In this document: positions 15,461-26,251 of the stretch, piece after piece | Layout of the letters: each line of letters begins with the position of its first letter | How positions within the stretch are numbered: position 1 is the stretch's first letter | Assembly: GCA_004335835.1 (NCBI GenBank) | Contig: RWJK01000214.1 | Coordinates: forward strand, 1 to 64,000 | Origin: Scenedesmus sp. ARA3 | Taxonomy: Eukaryota > Chlorophyta > Chlorophyceae > Sphaeropleales > Scenedesmaceae | Reading direction: 5' to 3' | DNA length: 64,000 nt | The notes under the pieces: generated by a model | The model's input: the letters and a program-made list of their open reading frames with translations, nothing else | The model's database searches: none | What the model was told of the DNA's origin: nothing | Position numbers and translations under genes: made by a program

Positions 15461-17050
15461 CCTTCATCACCTGTGTCTAGATCCTGGGCCGCTGCATTGC
15501 AGGCGCCAACAGCCCGCTGGATGCGGTGCGGCGCAGCGTGCGGCAGTGGCTGGCGCTGGGCATACCCGCCAGCAAGCTGGTGCTGGGCCTGCCGTGGTGA
15601 GCAGCGGCAGCTGCTGCAATGCTGAGAAGTATACAGCTGACGCTGCGCACGCATGACACATCCATGTGCTTGCTGCAGGCTGCGGCAAGCAGAGGGGTAG
15701 AGCACACTGCTACGAGGCTATGTACGCGCGCGTGCATGCATCACCTGGGCTCTGTGCTGTGTAGTTGCTGGTGGGGGTGTCGTGCAAGCTGCGGCAGCAA
15801 GGTTGCTGGGCTGACTGCGCCACATGCGCCAGCTGCATTTGTCAGCAGCGACCTGTCTATACATTTTGCGGTGGTTTTCTGTGTGCGCCGTCCCGCGCAG
15901 GTACGGCTATGACTACCCTTGCCAAGGGGAGGACGCTGACACGCCTGCAGCAGCAGACGCAGACCTGTGCAGGTTGCAGCCGGTGGCCTTCCAAGATGTG
16001 AGCTGCAGCGACGCCGCAGGAGCGCAGCGCTGCTACTATGAGATCATGGCACGTGAGTGGCCCAGCAGCTGCCTATGTTTGTGTGCACATGGGAAGCCTG
16101 CTTGCTCAGCTGGTGCTAGAGGAGTGTGCCACATGCTTTGCTTCAACGCTTGACTTTGGCTGCTGGCAGAGCCAGCTGTCACCGTATTGCGCTGGTAGTC
16201 TTTTGCCTGTGGTGCAAGCTGGCATGACATGCCTGCTGCTGCAGCACAATTACAACGTAGGTCTTCATCATAACATGTGAGCTTTGCGTGGCTGGCTTCT
16301 GTGTCAAAGGTGTGTCACATCAATCTCTTTCACGTCCTACTGTGCCGAAGCGTCCTGTGTCGGTCCATCGCGTGCTACATGTGAGGTGATGTGGCTGGCA
16401 CTGGCTCTGTGACAGACATAACTCGCTGATGTCTTACTATGACGAAGCGTACTGTGTCGGTCCATCACGTGCTGCCTGTGTATGTGTGCTGCTCCAGTGC
16501 TGGCGCAGAAGCGCAACACGACTGAGGTTAAGAGGGAGCCCACGCAGGCCTCGCCCTACTTCAACTACAGAGCAGACGACGGCTCCATCCACCAGGTGGG
16601 CAGCTGCTGCGCTGATGCAGATGGCATCATTCGCTGGATTAGAGCTGGGGCCCAGGGCTCGTTACAGCTGTGTACAACGCAGTTGCTGGTTTGTGTTTGC
16701 TGCTACACCTTTTTTAATTGTTAGGCTCTGGCGCCGGTGCCCCAGCTCTTGGGCATACACGCCGACTGCATGCTCCACCGTCTAATCACCTCATTTTTGT
16801 GCCATCTGTCACCATCTCTTTCACATGTGGTGCCTGCCTCATGAGGCAGGTGTGGTATGACGACCCAGCCAGCCTGGCGCTCAAGTACCAGGTGGCGGCT
16901 GATGCAGGCCTGCAGGGCATAGGGATCTGGAACCTGGACTGCCTGGACTACAGCTCCAAGGATGCACTGGTGCAGCAACAAACGCGCGAGATGTGGGCTG
17001 CTGTTGGCAGCGCCGTCGCAGCCTTCAGTGAAAGCGTGCCTGCGTCATAG
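13500..17050 (+). CDS. Secreted GH18 di-N-acetylchitobiase-like glycosidase
   Basis: Nine exons: 13500-13601, 13848-13970, 14226-14300, 14584-14658, 14925-15125, 15481-15596, 15901-16052, 16498-16595, 16850-17050; 380 aa, the length of animal chitobiase (CTBS). Residues 1-23 form a signal peptide (MHVLTSAVLRLLLLG..., cleavage near ANA), so the enzyme is vacuolar/lysosomal or secreted. It should remove GlcNAc from the reducing end of chitin or N-glycan core oligosaccharides. Motifs along the chain are YDWS near the N-terminus, the GH18 active site GGINFDLE (catalytic Glu121, Asp119), VPWSPFDIDG, MAYD, WYGYDYPC, VWYDD and a C-terminal GIGIWNLDCLDYS. The first Asp of the DGxxxDxE motif is Gly114 here. 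Exon 1 was chosen for the signal peptide and its phase. The first intron begins inside a 35-bp-arm hairpin. Confidence 0.93.
13601..13681 (+). repeat. Near-perfect inverted repeat (35-bp arms, 11-nt loop)
   Basis: The left arm 13601-13635 and right arm 13647-13681 are reverse complements with one mismatch, which would be a G-U pair in RNA. The loop is TGCTTGGCGCT. The left arm begins at the last base of chitobiase exon 1, so the 5' splice site of intron 1 (GTGTGT) would lie in the stem. Confidence 0.95.
15394..15459 (+). repeat. CTG run before a chitobiase acceptor
   Basis: Seven CTG units, one GTG, then fourteen CTG units end 21 bases before exon 6 (15481). The run lies in the polypyrimidine-tract position of the intron 15126-15480. 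Confidence 0.9.
16337..16475 (+). repeat. Imperfect 42-bp direct duplication, period 97
   Basis: A segment containing GTGTCGGTCCATC occurs at 16337-16378 and again at 16434-16475 with a handful of substitutions. Both copies lie in the chitobiase intron 16053-16497. Confidence 0.8.
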
Positions 17051-18004
17051 CTCTGACTCTTCGTCTGTATTCACCATGATGATGGTGCACATTAGGGCTT
17101 TTAGTGGATTACCAGCAATGCATTCGACATGGGTAGGCATCACCAGCATTGCATGCAGCTCGCATTGGACTGAAGCATGTGTTTTTGCCACCAGTGCCGA
17201 CAAACCTTACTGGCTAGCCATACACAATACGTACAGTCAATGCAGGCGGCCGAATTCAGGCTGTGCCGTCAACCACTGTAAATTGCACCTTCGTCCAGCA
17301 TGCAGCCGTACTCTGAGTAACGTCAGCTGCTTATGCAGTAAGTTGGCCAAGGTCGGCTTGAAACCCGACTGTTTGAAAGAATAAGGATCAGGAGGCAACT
17401 TGTTTGCCTTGAAGAGCAGCGGCCGTGACTCATGCCATGATGGTGTGGGCGGTATCATGCCCGACATATGTTTGGTACAACACCTTTGCTTTAACACGCT
17501 TTCTGTCCATCAATTTGCGGGGCAAGGCGTGGCACCGAGAACTACACCTCTTCTCAGCACCTGCAGGCCGCAGTCTGACAGTCAACTGCTGCTATTCAAA
17601 CCCTTGCGCAGACTGCATGTGAAGCCGATCCTCAGCATGCCCATTGCTACAATCATGATGTCGGATGCCGTTGTTTGCGACGTCGGAGTTGTGCAGTGCT
17701 CGCCTGTCGCTGCACAGCCTGCACATGATGGCTCCCGTAAACAGTGCACACAACAGCGATGCTTGCAAAAATATTTAAGCATTTTGTTAGGCTTATGAAG
17801 AGCTTAAGCATGAGTCTGGCCATGGGACTTGCGGGTTATTAGGGGTTTGCCCTTTACCGCTGTTCAACAACACCCTCGTTCCTCGGTCATGCAAAGCTTG
17901 CATAGGCCTGAACGCCTTGACAGTTTCGTGTTACGCTTCAGCTTCAACTTCTCGACCGTTAACACCTCTCAGCACTCCTACAGAGGAACAGCAGACAAAT
18001 CACA
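17051..18004. other. Intergenic, chitobiase 3' side and H1-like promoter
   Basis: No coding exon is supported. A TGTAA poly(A) motif lies at 17277-17281, 227 nt after the chitobiase stop, and probably ends that transcript. The rest should hold the promoter and 5' UTR of the lysine-rich protein gene. Confidence 0.5.
17277..17281 (+). terminator. TGTAA poly(A) signal (chitobiase gene)
   Basis: A TGTAA pentamer lies 227 nt downstream of the stop at 17050, a normal green-algal spacing. Confidence 0.55.
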
Positions 18005-19305
18005 ATGGCGAAGACACCAGCAGCAGCTAAGCCTAAGGCAGCAGCAAAGAAGGCCACTACACCCAAGGCAAAGGCAAAGCCAACCAAGAAGGCAGCCACT
18101 CCTAAGGCCAAGAAGGCAGCCACGCCCAAGGCTGAGGTGCGCTCCGGCCTCAACAACAACAATTGTACAGGCTGTCTAATGACCTGGTTGCAGATTAACT
18201 TGCAGCAAAAGGCGTTGATGTCAACATAAAAGCAATGATCGGGACGATGGCATGAGCTTGCAGCTTCGCGCACTGTCTTCTGTGCACATGCATTGGCAGG
18301 CCATGCGCAGCCCCATGCTTGCTCAAAGAGACAGCCAAGCCACAATGAATATAAATGCATGTTACGTCACGCCTTTATCGTCGCAGCAGGCCTGATATGC
18401 AGCCTGAGATTGGTCAACGTTTTTTCAGGCCCGTCCCTACCTCCAGCAACCGACCAAGAATCAGCTCGCCGAAACACGTTGAACGTGCGCGACGCGTTTT
18501 GTATCAAGCAAGTATATTTAACGCACCCTTTGTCTGCACTCTGCAGGAGCCAAAGGTGGCAGCAGCAGCACCAGCAGCAGCACCTGCTGCCAAGAAGACT
18601 CCAGCAAAGAGCCCAGCCAAGAAGGCCACACCCAAGGTGAAGAGCGCCAAGGCCACACCAAAGGTCAGAAGCAGTGAAGTTGCAGGCAGGCATTGTTGAG
18701 CAGGGACAAGTTCAGAACAGGCAGGCATTGTTGAGTTTCACAGTAGGACTTGCATTGCATGGCACAGGCTTGAGCTAGCAGGAGCTGGGCTGACCGTGGT
18801 TGGCAATGGTTTTGATGACGCATAGATTCTAGTCTGCAGCTTTGCAGCTGTTTAGTACATGCGATGAGAAATTGCTTGGCCCAAGGAGCTGTCCCATGAA
18901 CTGCCTCACCCTGCCACACACATCCATTTGTGTATCAGTCAGCTCAACTTTTGCCACATTGACGCGCCTGCTGAGCACAGCTTGTCTGTGGCACTGAACA
19001 GTCTTCCATCCCACCATGACCAGCTTGGCTGCTGCTGCAGTGCCTCACCCCCGCCTCACCCCTGCTGCTGCTGGTGCTGTGAACACGCTGCCTGCTCACC
19101 ACAGGTGAAGAAGACCGTGGCCACCAAGAAGGTCGGCTCCGCCAAGAAGACGCCAGCCAAGAAGGCTGCCACCCCCAAGAGCGCCGCCAAGCCCAAGACA
19201 CCCAAGAGCGCTGCCAAGCCCAAGACACCCAAGAGCGCCACCAAGAAGACCCCCGCCAAGAAGACACCAGCGAAGAAGGCCGCCACCCCCAAGGCCAAGG
19301 CCTAA
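18005..19305 (+). CDS. Lysine/alanine/proline-rich H1-tail-like basic protein
   Basis: Three exons, all phase 0: 18005-18136, 18547-18663, 19105-19305; 149 aa. Almost the whole protein is made of KKxATPKAK, KKTPAKK and PKSAAKPKTPK-type repeats, with no acidic patch and no aromatic or hydrophobic core. This composition is that of a linker-histone H1 C-terminal tail, which binds linker DNA and condenses chromatin; TPKK/TPAK units are potential CDK sites. There is no winged-helix globular domain in the 149 residues, unlike canonical H1. It could be an H1 variant or another nucleoid/chromatin basic protein. Exon ends were chosen at GTGCGC and GTCAGA donors and at CAG acceptors that keep the repeat in frame. 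A TGTAA motif follows the stop by 46 nt. Confidence 0.8.
18685..18735 (+). repeat. 16-bp direct repeat, 35 bp apart
   Basis: GGCAGGCATTGTTGAG occurs at 18685 and 18720 inside intron 2 of the H1-like gene. Confidence 0.8.
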
Positions 19306-20568
19306 GCTGCCGCGCCCTGCTGCATGCGGCAGCAGCTGCGGCTGCCGCGGCTGTAATGCTGCTATGCTGATGGTGCGCTGCGTCCTGCCGCTTGACCAGG
19401 TGCCGCTGTGTGCCTGGGCTGCAGCAGGCGCAGCGTAGCTTCTGATGAAACCAACGCGTGGGGGGTGGGGTTGGTGGGTTGGCTATCCATGACCAAGCAT
19501 GTATGGCTGTGTTGCTGTTGTTCACAATTCACGTATAGCCTGCCACCTGGCAGATGTTCAGTGAATTCAAATGGACTGTACTGTATGCAGGCACACCATA
19601 CAGGTTTTGGCGGTCTTTGTGTTGTAGTTGCACCGTAGTGGTGACTAACGTCAGCAGCGTGCAGGCTGTATGCATGCTGTGCACTGAACCATGCTGTGAT
19701 TTCAGCTGTGCCTTTGTTGCTGGACTGGTCCATCAGGTGCATGGCTTGACAGCAGGTGCACATATGCAGCTTGTCAGCTGCAGCAGCTCTGATGTCTGGT
19801 CAAAGAGCTTGTTGCTGTTCTGACTGTCCACTGGATAACACAGTGAGCGATGCTGGCATTGCTGTGACCAGTGCTGGCGATTGACGCCCACTTGGCAAGA
19901 CAGCCACAGAGCACAGCATGCCTGCGCTAAGCTGCTGCATATGCTGCTGAACATCTTGTATTTATTATAAATTGCTTGTTGCGACCTGACAGAGCTGACA
20001 TTGCATATGCCAGCTCCTTGCTCCAGTTGCGCTCAGACTTCTAGCAGTGCTTGGAGTGAGTTGTGTCCCGTTGTCCAAAGTGCACCTGCACTTCAAGTTG
20101 CTTCATCTACATGAATGTAAACCAATACTTTGATAAGTCATGACTTCCAGTCTTAATCCTCACGCTAGCCCTTGCTGTGAGCTCTGAATGTGAGACTCAA
20201 ACTGTTAGTGATGCGTTTTGCCGCTGACCTGGACATGGACTATGAAAGCGCTCCGGGACTATGTGCAATGCTGTGCAGCTTGGCAGGCCAGCAGACAGAA
20301 CAGCAGCAAAGCCAACAAGCTTGTTGCCCCGTCAAACCGATAGTAGACGCCGTCCCTCAAGATAACAAGCCGTGCAGGGTCCCTGGCGCCTGACAGGCAA
20401 GGTTATGACACTTCACCCAAGGTATCCAGCATGCCGCACACCGTACCACAAACTCTCGTTCATAAATTGTGCACGTCGGCTCGAAAGCTTTGTTCGGAAA
20501 GTTGATGCGTAATCTTGGATGCTGGAAGCTTAACACAGGCGTATGGCTATCGGCAGCCCGGCGGTGGC
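19306..20568. other. Intergenic between H1-like and OPR-like genes
   Basis: No gene is supported in this 1.26 kb. A TGTAA lies at 19352-19356, 46 nt after the H1-like stop. The right part should hold the promoter of the large Gln-rich gene; an in-frame extension upstream of 20569 contains no ATG. Confidence 0.45.
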
Positions 20569-23500
20569 ATGAAGCACGCTGCAGAGACTGCAGGCTGCCA
20601 CAAAAGACCTTCGGTATCTCGTTACGGGTATGTGGTAGCTTTACTTGCAGCCTCAGACGTGCGGTGTCTTGGTGCTCGCTTCAGGCAATCCTGCTGCTGC
20701 TGTCGTGTCTGTGGCAGGCAAACAGTCCGACCTGTGACAGCAGTCAACGGCTGTCCAGCATCGCGGGAAGGCGTGAGGAAGTTTACCTGGCTGTTGACGT
20801 CGAGAAAGGCTTGCAGGGTTGCGGCAGCTACAGCAGCAGGCAATGCGCCAGCAGCAGGCGAACCTGCATGGCTGCTGCCGCTCGGCAGGAAGCAGCTGCA
20901 GGCAGTAGCAGCTCCTGCAAGCAGTGCTGTGTTGTCCTGTGACCCAGCAAGCTCAAATGGTCGTCAGCAACAGTGCCAGCAACAGCGGCGGCGATGTGTG
21001 GCAACCGCATTCACAACGTCAAGTCAGCGTTCGGCTGAGGAAGACTGTTGTGTAGCTGAGCATGCTCTTGACAACAGTCAAAGCACTGCAGCTGCTGGAA
21101 CTCAGCAGCATGAAGCTGCAGCAGCCCGAGGCACGTTGCAAGGCCAGCTGCCAAGTCACGAGCCTGTCAGCCAGGTGGCTGACAGTCAGCTCGCAAACCT
21201 GCAAGCGAAGAGGCAGCAGCAGCCCCAGCAGCAGCTCCAGCAGCAGCAGTCCCAGCAGCAGCAGCAGTGCCAACAGCAGCAGCAGCAGTCCCAACAGCAG
21301 CAGCAGCAGCAGCTCCAGCTCCAGCTACAGCACCAGCCCCAGCAGCAGCAGCAGCTGCAGCACCAACGCTTGTTGGAACCTGTACACTACCCACATAGCC
21401 ATGTGCAGCTGCTGCAGCAGGCAGGCTTTGTGCGCAGCTGGAGTGGCGCACACAGCCTGCTGCTGCACCATGCAGCTGAGCTGCAGCAGGCGCACGTGGG
21501 GCTGCTGTGGTGGCAGCTGCTGCCCAAGCTGCAGCAGCGGCGGCAACAGCAGCGGCTGCAGCAGCAACAGCAGCAGTTTGCTGTGCATTCAAGGCAGGCA
21601 GCTGGCAATGTAGCCAGGTTGCAGCATTCTAGGCCATACAGCGACGGCGCCCAACAGCAGCAGCAGAAACGGCAGCAGCAGCAGCAGCAGGTGCTGCATG
21701 GCTTGTGTCAGGTCACTGCACACCACGTCTCCAGCCTGACTCCTCAGTCCCTAGCATACACAATGCAGGGCCTGGCTGCAGCAGTAGCAGCAGGGGCGGT
21801 GTCGTTGAAACAGGAGCATCAGCAGCAGCAGCAGCAGCAGCGGGGCCTTGTGATACCTGCAAATGTAGGCCATGAGCAGCTGCTCTCTGAGGCTGATGGT
21901 GATGTAAGTGCAGTACCAGTGCAGCTGCCGCCTGAGCTTCCTCTGCTGCTGTTGGCGCAGCTGAAGGCTGTTGTTGGCAGCTGCACTGCCCAGCAGCTAG
22001 CACGCTGCTTGGAGGCTGGTCAGCTGCTGGGATGGCAGCTGGCAACCCCTGACAGCAGCAGCAGCGACGACAGCAGCAGCAGGGACATCAGCAGCAGTAC
22101 CAGTGCCAGCAGGGCGGAGCTGTGCTGCTGGCCTGTGCTTGAGCAGGCGGCAGCAAGCCTCCTGGGTTGGGGGCTGCTACCACAGCAGCAGCAGCAGCAA
22201 ATGCTTCTTTGGAGCAGCCAGGAAGCTGGGCAGCTGCTGCATGCTCTGGCAGGGTATGTCAAGCAGCAGCGCTTGCAAACAGAACAAGTGCCCGTTCTTT
22301 TACAGCAACAGCCGGATCCGCCATCGCAGCAGCAGCAGCAGCAGGAAGCACAGGAGGCTGATTTCTCCAAGCCTAGCAGCTCAGCACTCTGCATCATCAT
22401 CCAGCCGCTCGCAGACCAGGCCTGTGCGCTGCCACAGCAGCAGGCGCTCAGCAGTGGCCTAGGCCAGGGCGTCACGCACGTGCATACTGTACACGGCCAC
22501 ACAGCAGGCATCAGGAGTGCACCCGTTGCCTCTTCACCTGCTGCAATAGGCAGCAGCTCGAGCCCAGACGGCAGCACTGGCGTGTGCAGTGCCTGCAGCG
22601 AGGCAGATGTCGCTGCAGTGATCTGCAGCCTCCAGGCAGCTGCGCTGCTGCAGGTGCTGCCTGACCCTGTGCGGCTAGAGGCGCTGCTTGATGAGTTGGA
22701 GCCACAGCTGCTGGCCATGCCTGCAAGGCAGCTGCTGCAGCTGCTGCAGGCCCTGACAGACCTGGGGGTTGAGCCTTGGGGCAGCTGGCTCAGCAGCTGC
22801 TATGATGGCCTAGAGGCAGGGCTGCAGCAGCTGCAGCCGCAGCAGCTTCTGCAGCTGCTGCAACTGCTGCCGCAGGTCAGCAGCGTGCAGCCGAGCCGGC
22901 AGATGCTGGCAGGCTTAGCCAAAATGACGGCGGTGCATGCGGTGAGGTGCAGCTGGCGGCAGCTCGCTGCACTGCCGCTGGCCCTGGCTGCTGGCGGCTG
23001 CAGGCCGGAGCCTTACTGGCTGAAGGACTTCCTGGCTGCCAGCAGCATCCACATGGCGCGGCAGCAGCAGCAGCAGCCGCTGCAGCAGGCACAGCAGCAG
23101 GTTGCGGTGCTGGTGGAGATGCTGCTGGGTGTGGCGTGGCTGGCAGCGGCATCAAGGCTGCCGCCAGCTGCATGGACCGCGCAGGTGGAGCAGCGGCTGC
23201 TGGCAGCACTGCAGGCAGCAGGCACAGAACACTTGCCACAGCAGCAGCAGCAGCAGCAGCAGCAAGGCCCTTTGCCTGCTGAGACTGCTGCCTTGGTGCT
23301 GGCTGCCTTCCAGCAGCTGCAGCACACACCCAGCCGGGAGCTGCAGCGGCTGCTTCGCTGTGGCGCTGCTGCTGCAACTGGCCTGAGCTCAGCCAGCGAG
23401 GTGTGTGAAGGGGTCAGCAGCAGCTGCAGCTATGGTGACCAGCCAGTCGCAGGCAAGAATTTGCTGCACGGCACACCACAGGACTGCGCAGACACGTTGG

Positions 23501-23817
23501 TGGATCAGCTGTCCGTTGCAGGGCTTTCCAGCAGCATTCCTGCGTGCCCTGGCATGTCGCAGCAGCAGCAACAGCAGCCGCTGCAGCACGGGATTGCACC
23601 GCAGTGCCGGTCCTTGTCCCAGCTGTTGCAGCAGGCTGGCATGTCACAGCTTGATGCAGTGCCTGTGTCAGGCTGGCAACGCCAAGGCCCGCACATTGGG
23701 AAGAGCAGCAGCAACAACAGCAGTAGCGACACTGGCGGCAGAAAACGGCGTGGTTCTGCCAAAGCGCCTGTGTTGAGCATGAACCGGGAGGGGTTCACCA
23801 TGCTCGCCACACTGTGA
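20569..23817 (+). CDS. Gln-rich OPR-like helical-repeat protein, putative organelle RNA factor
   Basis: A single uninterrupted frame of 1,082 aa, counted from the first in-frame ATG at 20569. The first third is low complexity, with many poly-Gln blocks (for example 21211-21360). The rest contains degenerate amphipathic-helix repeats. LTPQSLAYTMQGLAAA (near 21737), LTDLGVEPWGSWLS (near 22755) and GGCRPEPYWLKDFLAAS (near 22993) match the LxPQxLAxxLWALAxLG / PxxxWLxxF pattern of octotricopeptide (OPR) proteins, which stabilise or process chloroplast and mitochondrial transcripts in green algae. I see no RAP domain at the C-terminus. The N-terminus (Ala, Arg, Ser, Cys rich, few acids) could be an organelle transit peptide. 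Unlike its neighbours the gene has no obvious intron. Confidence 0.7.
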   Translation: MKHAAETAGCHKRPSVSRYGYVVALLAASDVRCLGARFRQSCCCCRVCGRQTVRPVTAVNGCPASREGVRKFTWLLTSRKACRVAAATAAGNAPAAGEPAWLLPLGRKQLQAVAAPASSAVLSCDPASSNGRQQQCQQQRRRCVATAFTTSSQRSAEEDCCVAEHALDNSQSTAAAGTQQHEAAAARGTLQGQLPSHEPVSQVADSQLANLQAKRQQQPQQQLQQQQSQQQQQCQQQQQQSQQQQQQQLQLQLQHQPQQQQQLQHQRLLEPVHYPHSHVQLLQQAGFVRSWSGAHSLLLHHAAELQQAHVGLLWWQLLPKLQQRRQQQRLQQQQQQFAVHSRQAAGNVARLQHSRPYSDGAQQQQQKRQQQQQQVLHGLCQVTAHHVSSLTPQSLAYTMQGLAAAVAAGAVSLKQEHQQQQQQQRGLVIPANVGHEQLLSEADGDVSAVPVQLPPELPLLLLAQLKAVVGSCTAQQLARCLEAGQLLGWQLATPDSSSSDDSSSRDISSSTSASRAELCCWPVLEQAAASLLGWGLLPQQQQQQMLLWSSQEAGQLLHALAGYVKQQRLQTEQVPVLLQQQPDPPSQQQQQQEAQEADFSKPSSSALCIIIQPLADQACALPQQQALSSGLGQGVTHVHTVHGHTAGIRSAPVASSPAAIGSSSSPDGSTGVCSACSEADVAAVICSLQAAALLQVLPDPVRLEALLDELEPQLLAMPARQLLQLLQALTDLGVEPWGSWLSSCYDGLEAGLQQLQPQQLLQLLQLLPQVSSVQPSRQMLAGLAKMTAVHAVRCSWRQLAALPLALAAGGCRPEPYWLKDFLAASSIHMARQQQQQPLQQAQQQVAVLVEMLLGVAWLAAASRLPPAAWTAQVEQRLLAALQAAGTEHLPQQQQQQQQQGPLPAETAALVLAAFQQLQHTPSRELQRLLRCGAAAATGLSSASEVCEGVSSSCSYGDQPVAGKNLLHGTPQDCADTLVDQLSVAGLSSSIPACPGMSQQQQQQPLQHGIAPQCRSLSQLLQQAGMSQLDAVPVSGWQRQGPHIGKSSSNNSSSDTGGRKRRGSAKAPVLSMNREGFTMLATL

Positions 23818-24215
23818 AGCGTGGTGCAGCATCCAGTTTTTACTTTCGATGCTCGCTGCAGACATGGTGCCTTGCATAAGGATCGCAGATTGTATTCTAT
23901 TTTTTGTTTTTGTACTGTAGTTTTGGGCTGCTCAGGCATTGCATTCAAATCATGAACCCAAGTGTGTCACTGTGTTAGCCATGTGCTAGCAGTGCAGCAA
24001 GCAGCCATTCAAATGGCCCACCTGTGTTTGTATCAGCTTGATGCAGGTAACTGTCTGTTCGTCTTGCAAAAGCCGGCCCCGGTACCCGTTTGTGGCATTT
24101 TCGCAGCCATCTTCGCAACCTGACGACGTTCTTCAGATACTGTTTGGAGGCCACAATCAAGTCACGGTAGCCTCTCTGATTGTAATTTTGTCTATGAGAC
24201 AAACCCTAGCAGCTT
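23818..24215. other. Intergenic, OPR-like to RluA-like
   Basis: A short noncoding gap. A TGTAA at 24181-24185 is the likely poly(A) signal of the upstream gene, yet it lies only 31 bp before the next ATG. A telo-box AAACCCTA lies at 24201-24208, directly before that ATG. The two transcripts may overlap. Confidence 0.5.
24201..24208 (+). promoter_or_regulatory. Telo-box AAACCCTA before the RluA-like start
   Basis: A perfect AAACCCTA lies 7 bp upstream of the ATG at 24216. Telo-boxes are known promoter elements of plant translation and ribosome-biogenesis genes. The same octamer also occurs at 13353 and 62373. Confidence 0.4.
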
Positions 24216-26210
24216 ATGCAACGCGCTGCCTGGGGCATGCTGCTGTCCAGCAGGCTGCTGCTGCCAAGCTGTGGAGGTGCCTGCCCTAGCCTGCTTGCTC
24301 GCCAGCAGCCAGCCCAACACCTCTTTCATCGTCGCCTTCCGCTGAAAGTGTGCTGTGAGGCATCTCAGTTTGCGGCTACAAGCAGTAGTTCAGCTGGCAT
24401 AGCCTCTGCAGCTGGCACAGCCATCACACCCTCAGGCAGCACTGGCCAGGGCGTGCGGCTGCAGGACTTGCAGCAGAGCATGGCTAGCAAGGATGACATC
24501 CCAACACTAAACCTGCAGCAAACCCTAGAGGTCGTCAAAGTCCCACCAAACCCCACCAACCCAGGCGCCCGAGTCGAGCACCTGGAAGTGACAGCAGACG
24601 GGCTGCTGTCAGACGTGGTAGCTACTGCGCTGCAGCTGCCGGCCTGGTTTGTGTTGGAGCTGATGCGCTTCGGGGCGGTGCACTACAGCCCCATCATGCC
24701 GCCGCCTGCAGCAGCAGCACGCCCCCGCATGTCGCAGCAGCACCTGCAGCATGTGGAGCAGCTGAGAGCAGCAGGCCTGGCCCGGCATGGCCGCAACCCC
24801 GCGCTGCAGCACCCCAAGCGCTGCTTGCAGGACACGGCAGTGGCTGCGGGCGGCTACGTGCGCGTGCACGTGCACCCCAAGCGCTTCCCTGCAGCGCACA
24901 GCTGCGACTGGCGGGCTGCGATCCTTGCTGACGCGCGGGAGTATGTGGTGGTGGACAAGCCCCCGGGTGTGCAGGTGCGCGGGCTGAAGATATGGTACAG
25001 GGATGGCAGCAGACAGCCGTGCAGTGATGAAGCTTGCTCTGCTGAGTATCAGCAGCAGCAGCAGCAGCAGCAGCAGCATGACTCATGACTATGCAGCGAC
25101 AAATTGCAGTGGCACAGTGCAGGCAGCCTCAGGGCTGCACCGCAGGTGATCAGGCAAGGCTGAGCCTGACACATGGAGCGTCACAATTTCATGAAGCTGC
25201 TCTGCTGTGACAATTTGTGGTGACAACTTACTTACTGTGCATGCTTGTATGGCAGCTTCTGCTGCCTCTGCAAGTGACGGCCTTTCTCCCTCCGACCTCC
25301 CCTCTGGACTGCTTGTGTCGCTGCCTGCTGCACGACTGGCTGCTGCGCCGCGCAGGTGCCGCCCACAGTGGACAACCTGCTGGAGAGTGTGGTGGCCTGC
25401 ACGGCAGCAGCACTCGGCCTGCCGCCCGACGCACTGCTTAACACGCACCGGCTGGACGCAGGCACCTCAGGCGTGGTGGTGCTGGCTAAAACCAGCGGCT
25501 TTGCAGCCTGGTTCAACCTGCTGCTGAAGAACAAGCCGCAGAATGTGGTCAAGGTGTACCGCTGCCTGACAGATAAGCCGCCGCCGCTGGGGTTGCTGGT
25601 GCACTACGCCACGATGCGCGTGAGGGCAGGCGGCGAGCCGGCACACACGCGCATGCGGCGGCCTGCCGGGGGTGCTGCTGCGGCTGGGGGTAGGGCTGCT
25701 GTGCAGGAGGAGGGCGCGCGCTGCGAGCTGGTGGTGCTGCAGGTGGGCTGGGCTGGGCGGCTGTGATGCAAGCTTGTTGCCTGCATGTTGCAGCTGCTGC
25801 TGCTGCTGCTGCAGATGTATTCATAGCAGAAAGAGAGGGCTGCAAGGTGCATGTGGAATTAGGATCTGATGGGTTTGATTCTGGCAGTTGGCAACCGCAA
25901 GGCAGTTGCTGGCGTGTAGCGCAGCCGCATCAAGCTGCAGCAGTATGTTAGTATGTTAGGCCGTGCTGTGGCTGCTCGCCTGGTCCGTACCAACTTGCTG
26001 GGCTGCCTTTGATGTGGCGCTGTGCAGGTGGAGCAGGTGCAGCTGACTGGGCAGGCTGCTGCAGAGTGGGGCGCCACTGCGTATGAGGCTACGCTGCAGC
26101 TCATCACAGGCCGCACACACCAGATCCGTGCGCAGATGGCTGCGGAGGGCTGCCCGCTGCTGGGAGACCAGCTGTACCAGGCACTGGCGGGTATGTGGCA
26201 GAAGGAGCGT

Positions 26211-26251
<41 letters not shown>

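Noticed and set aside
15262..15480. Leu-rich transmembrane-like frame in the chitobiase gene
   Set aside because: The poly-Leu comes from the CTG run in the intron before exon 6.
21167..21592. Minus-strand Ala-rich frame opposite the OPR-like gene
   Set aside because: It is the antisense reading of the poly-Gln codons (CTG/GCT/TGC runs).
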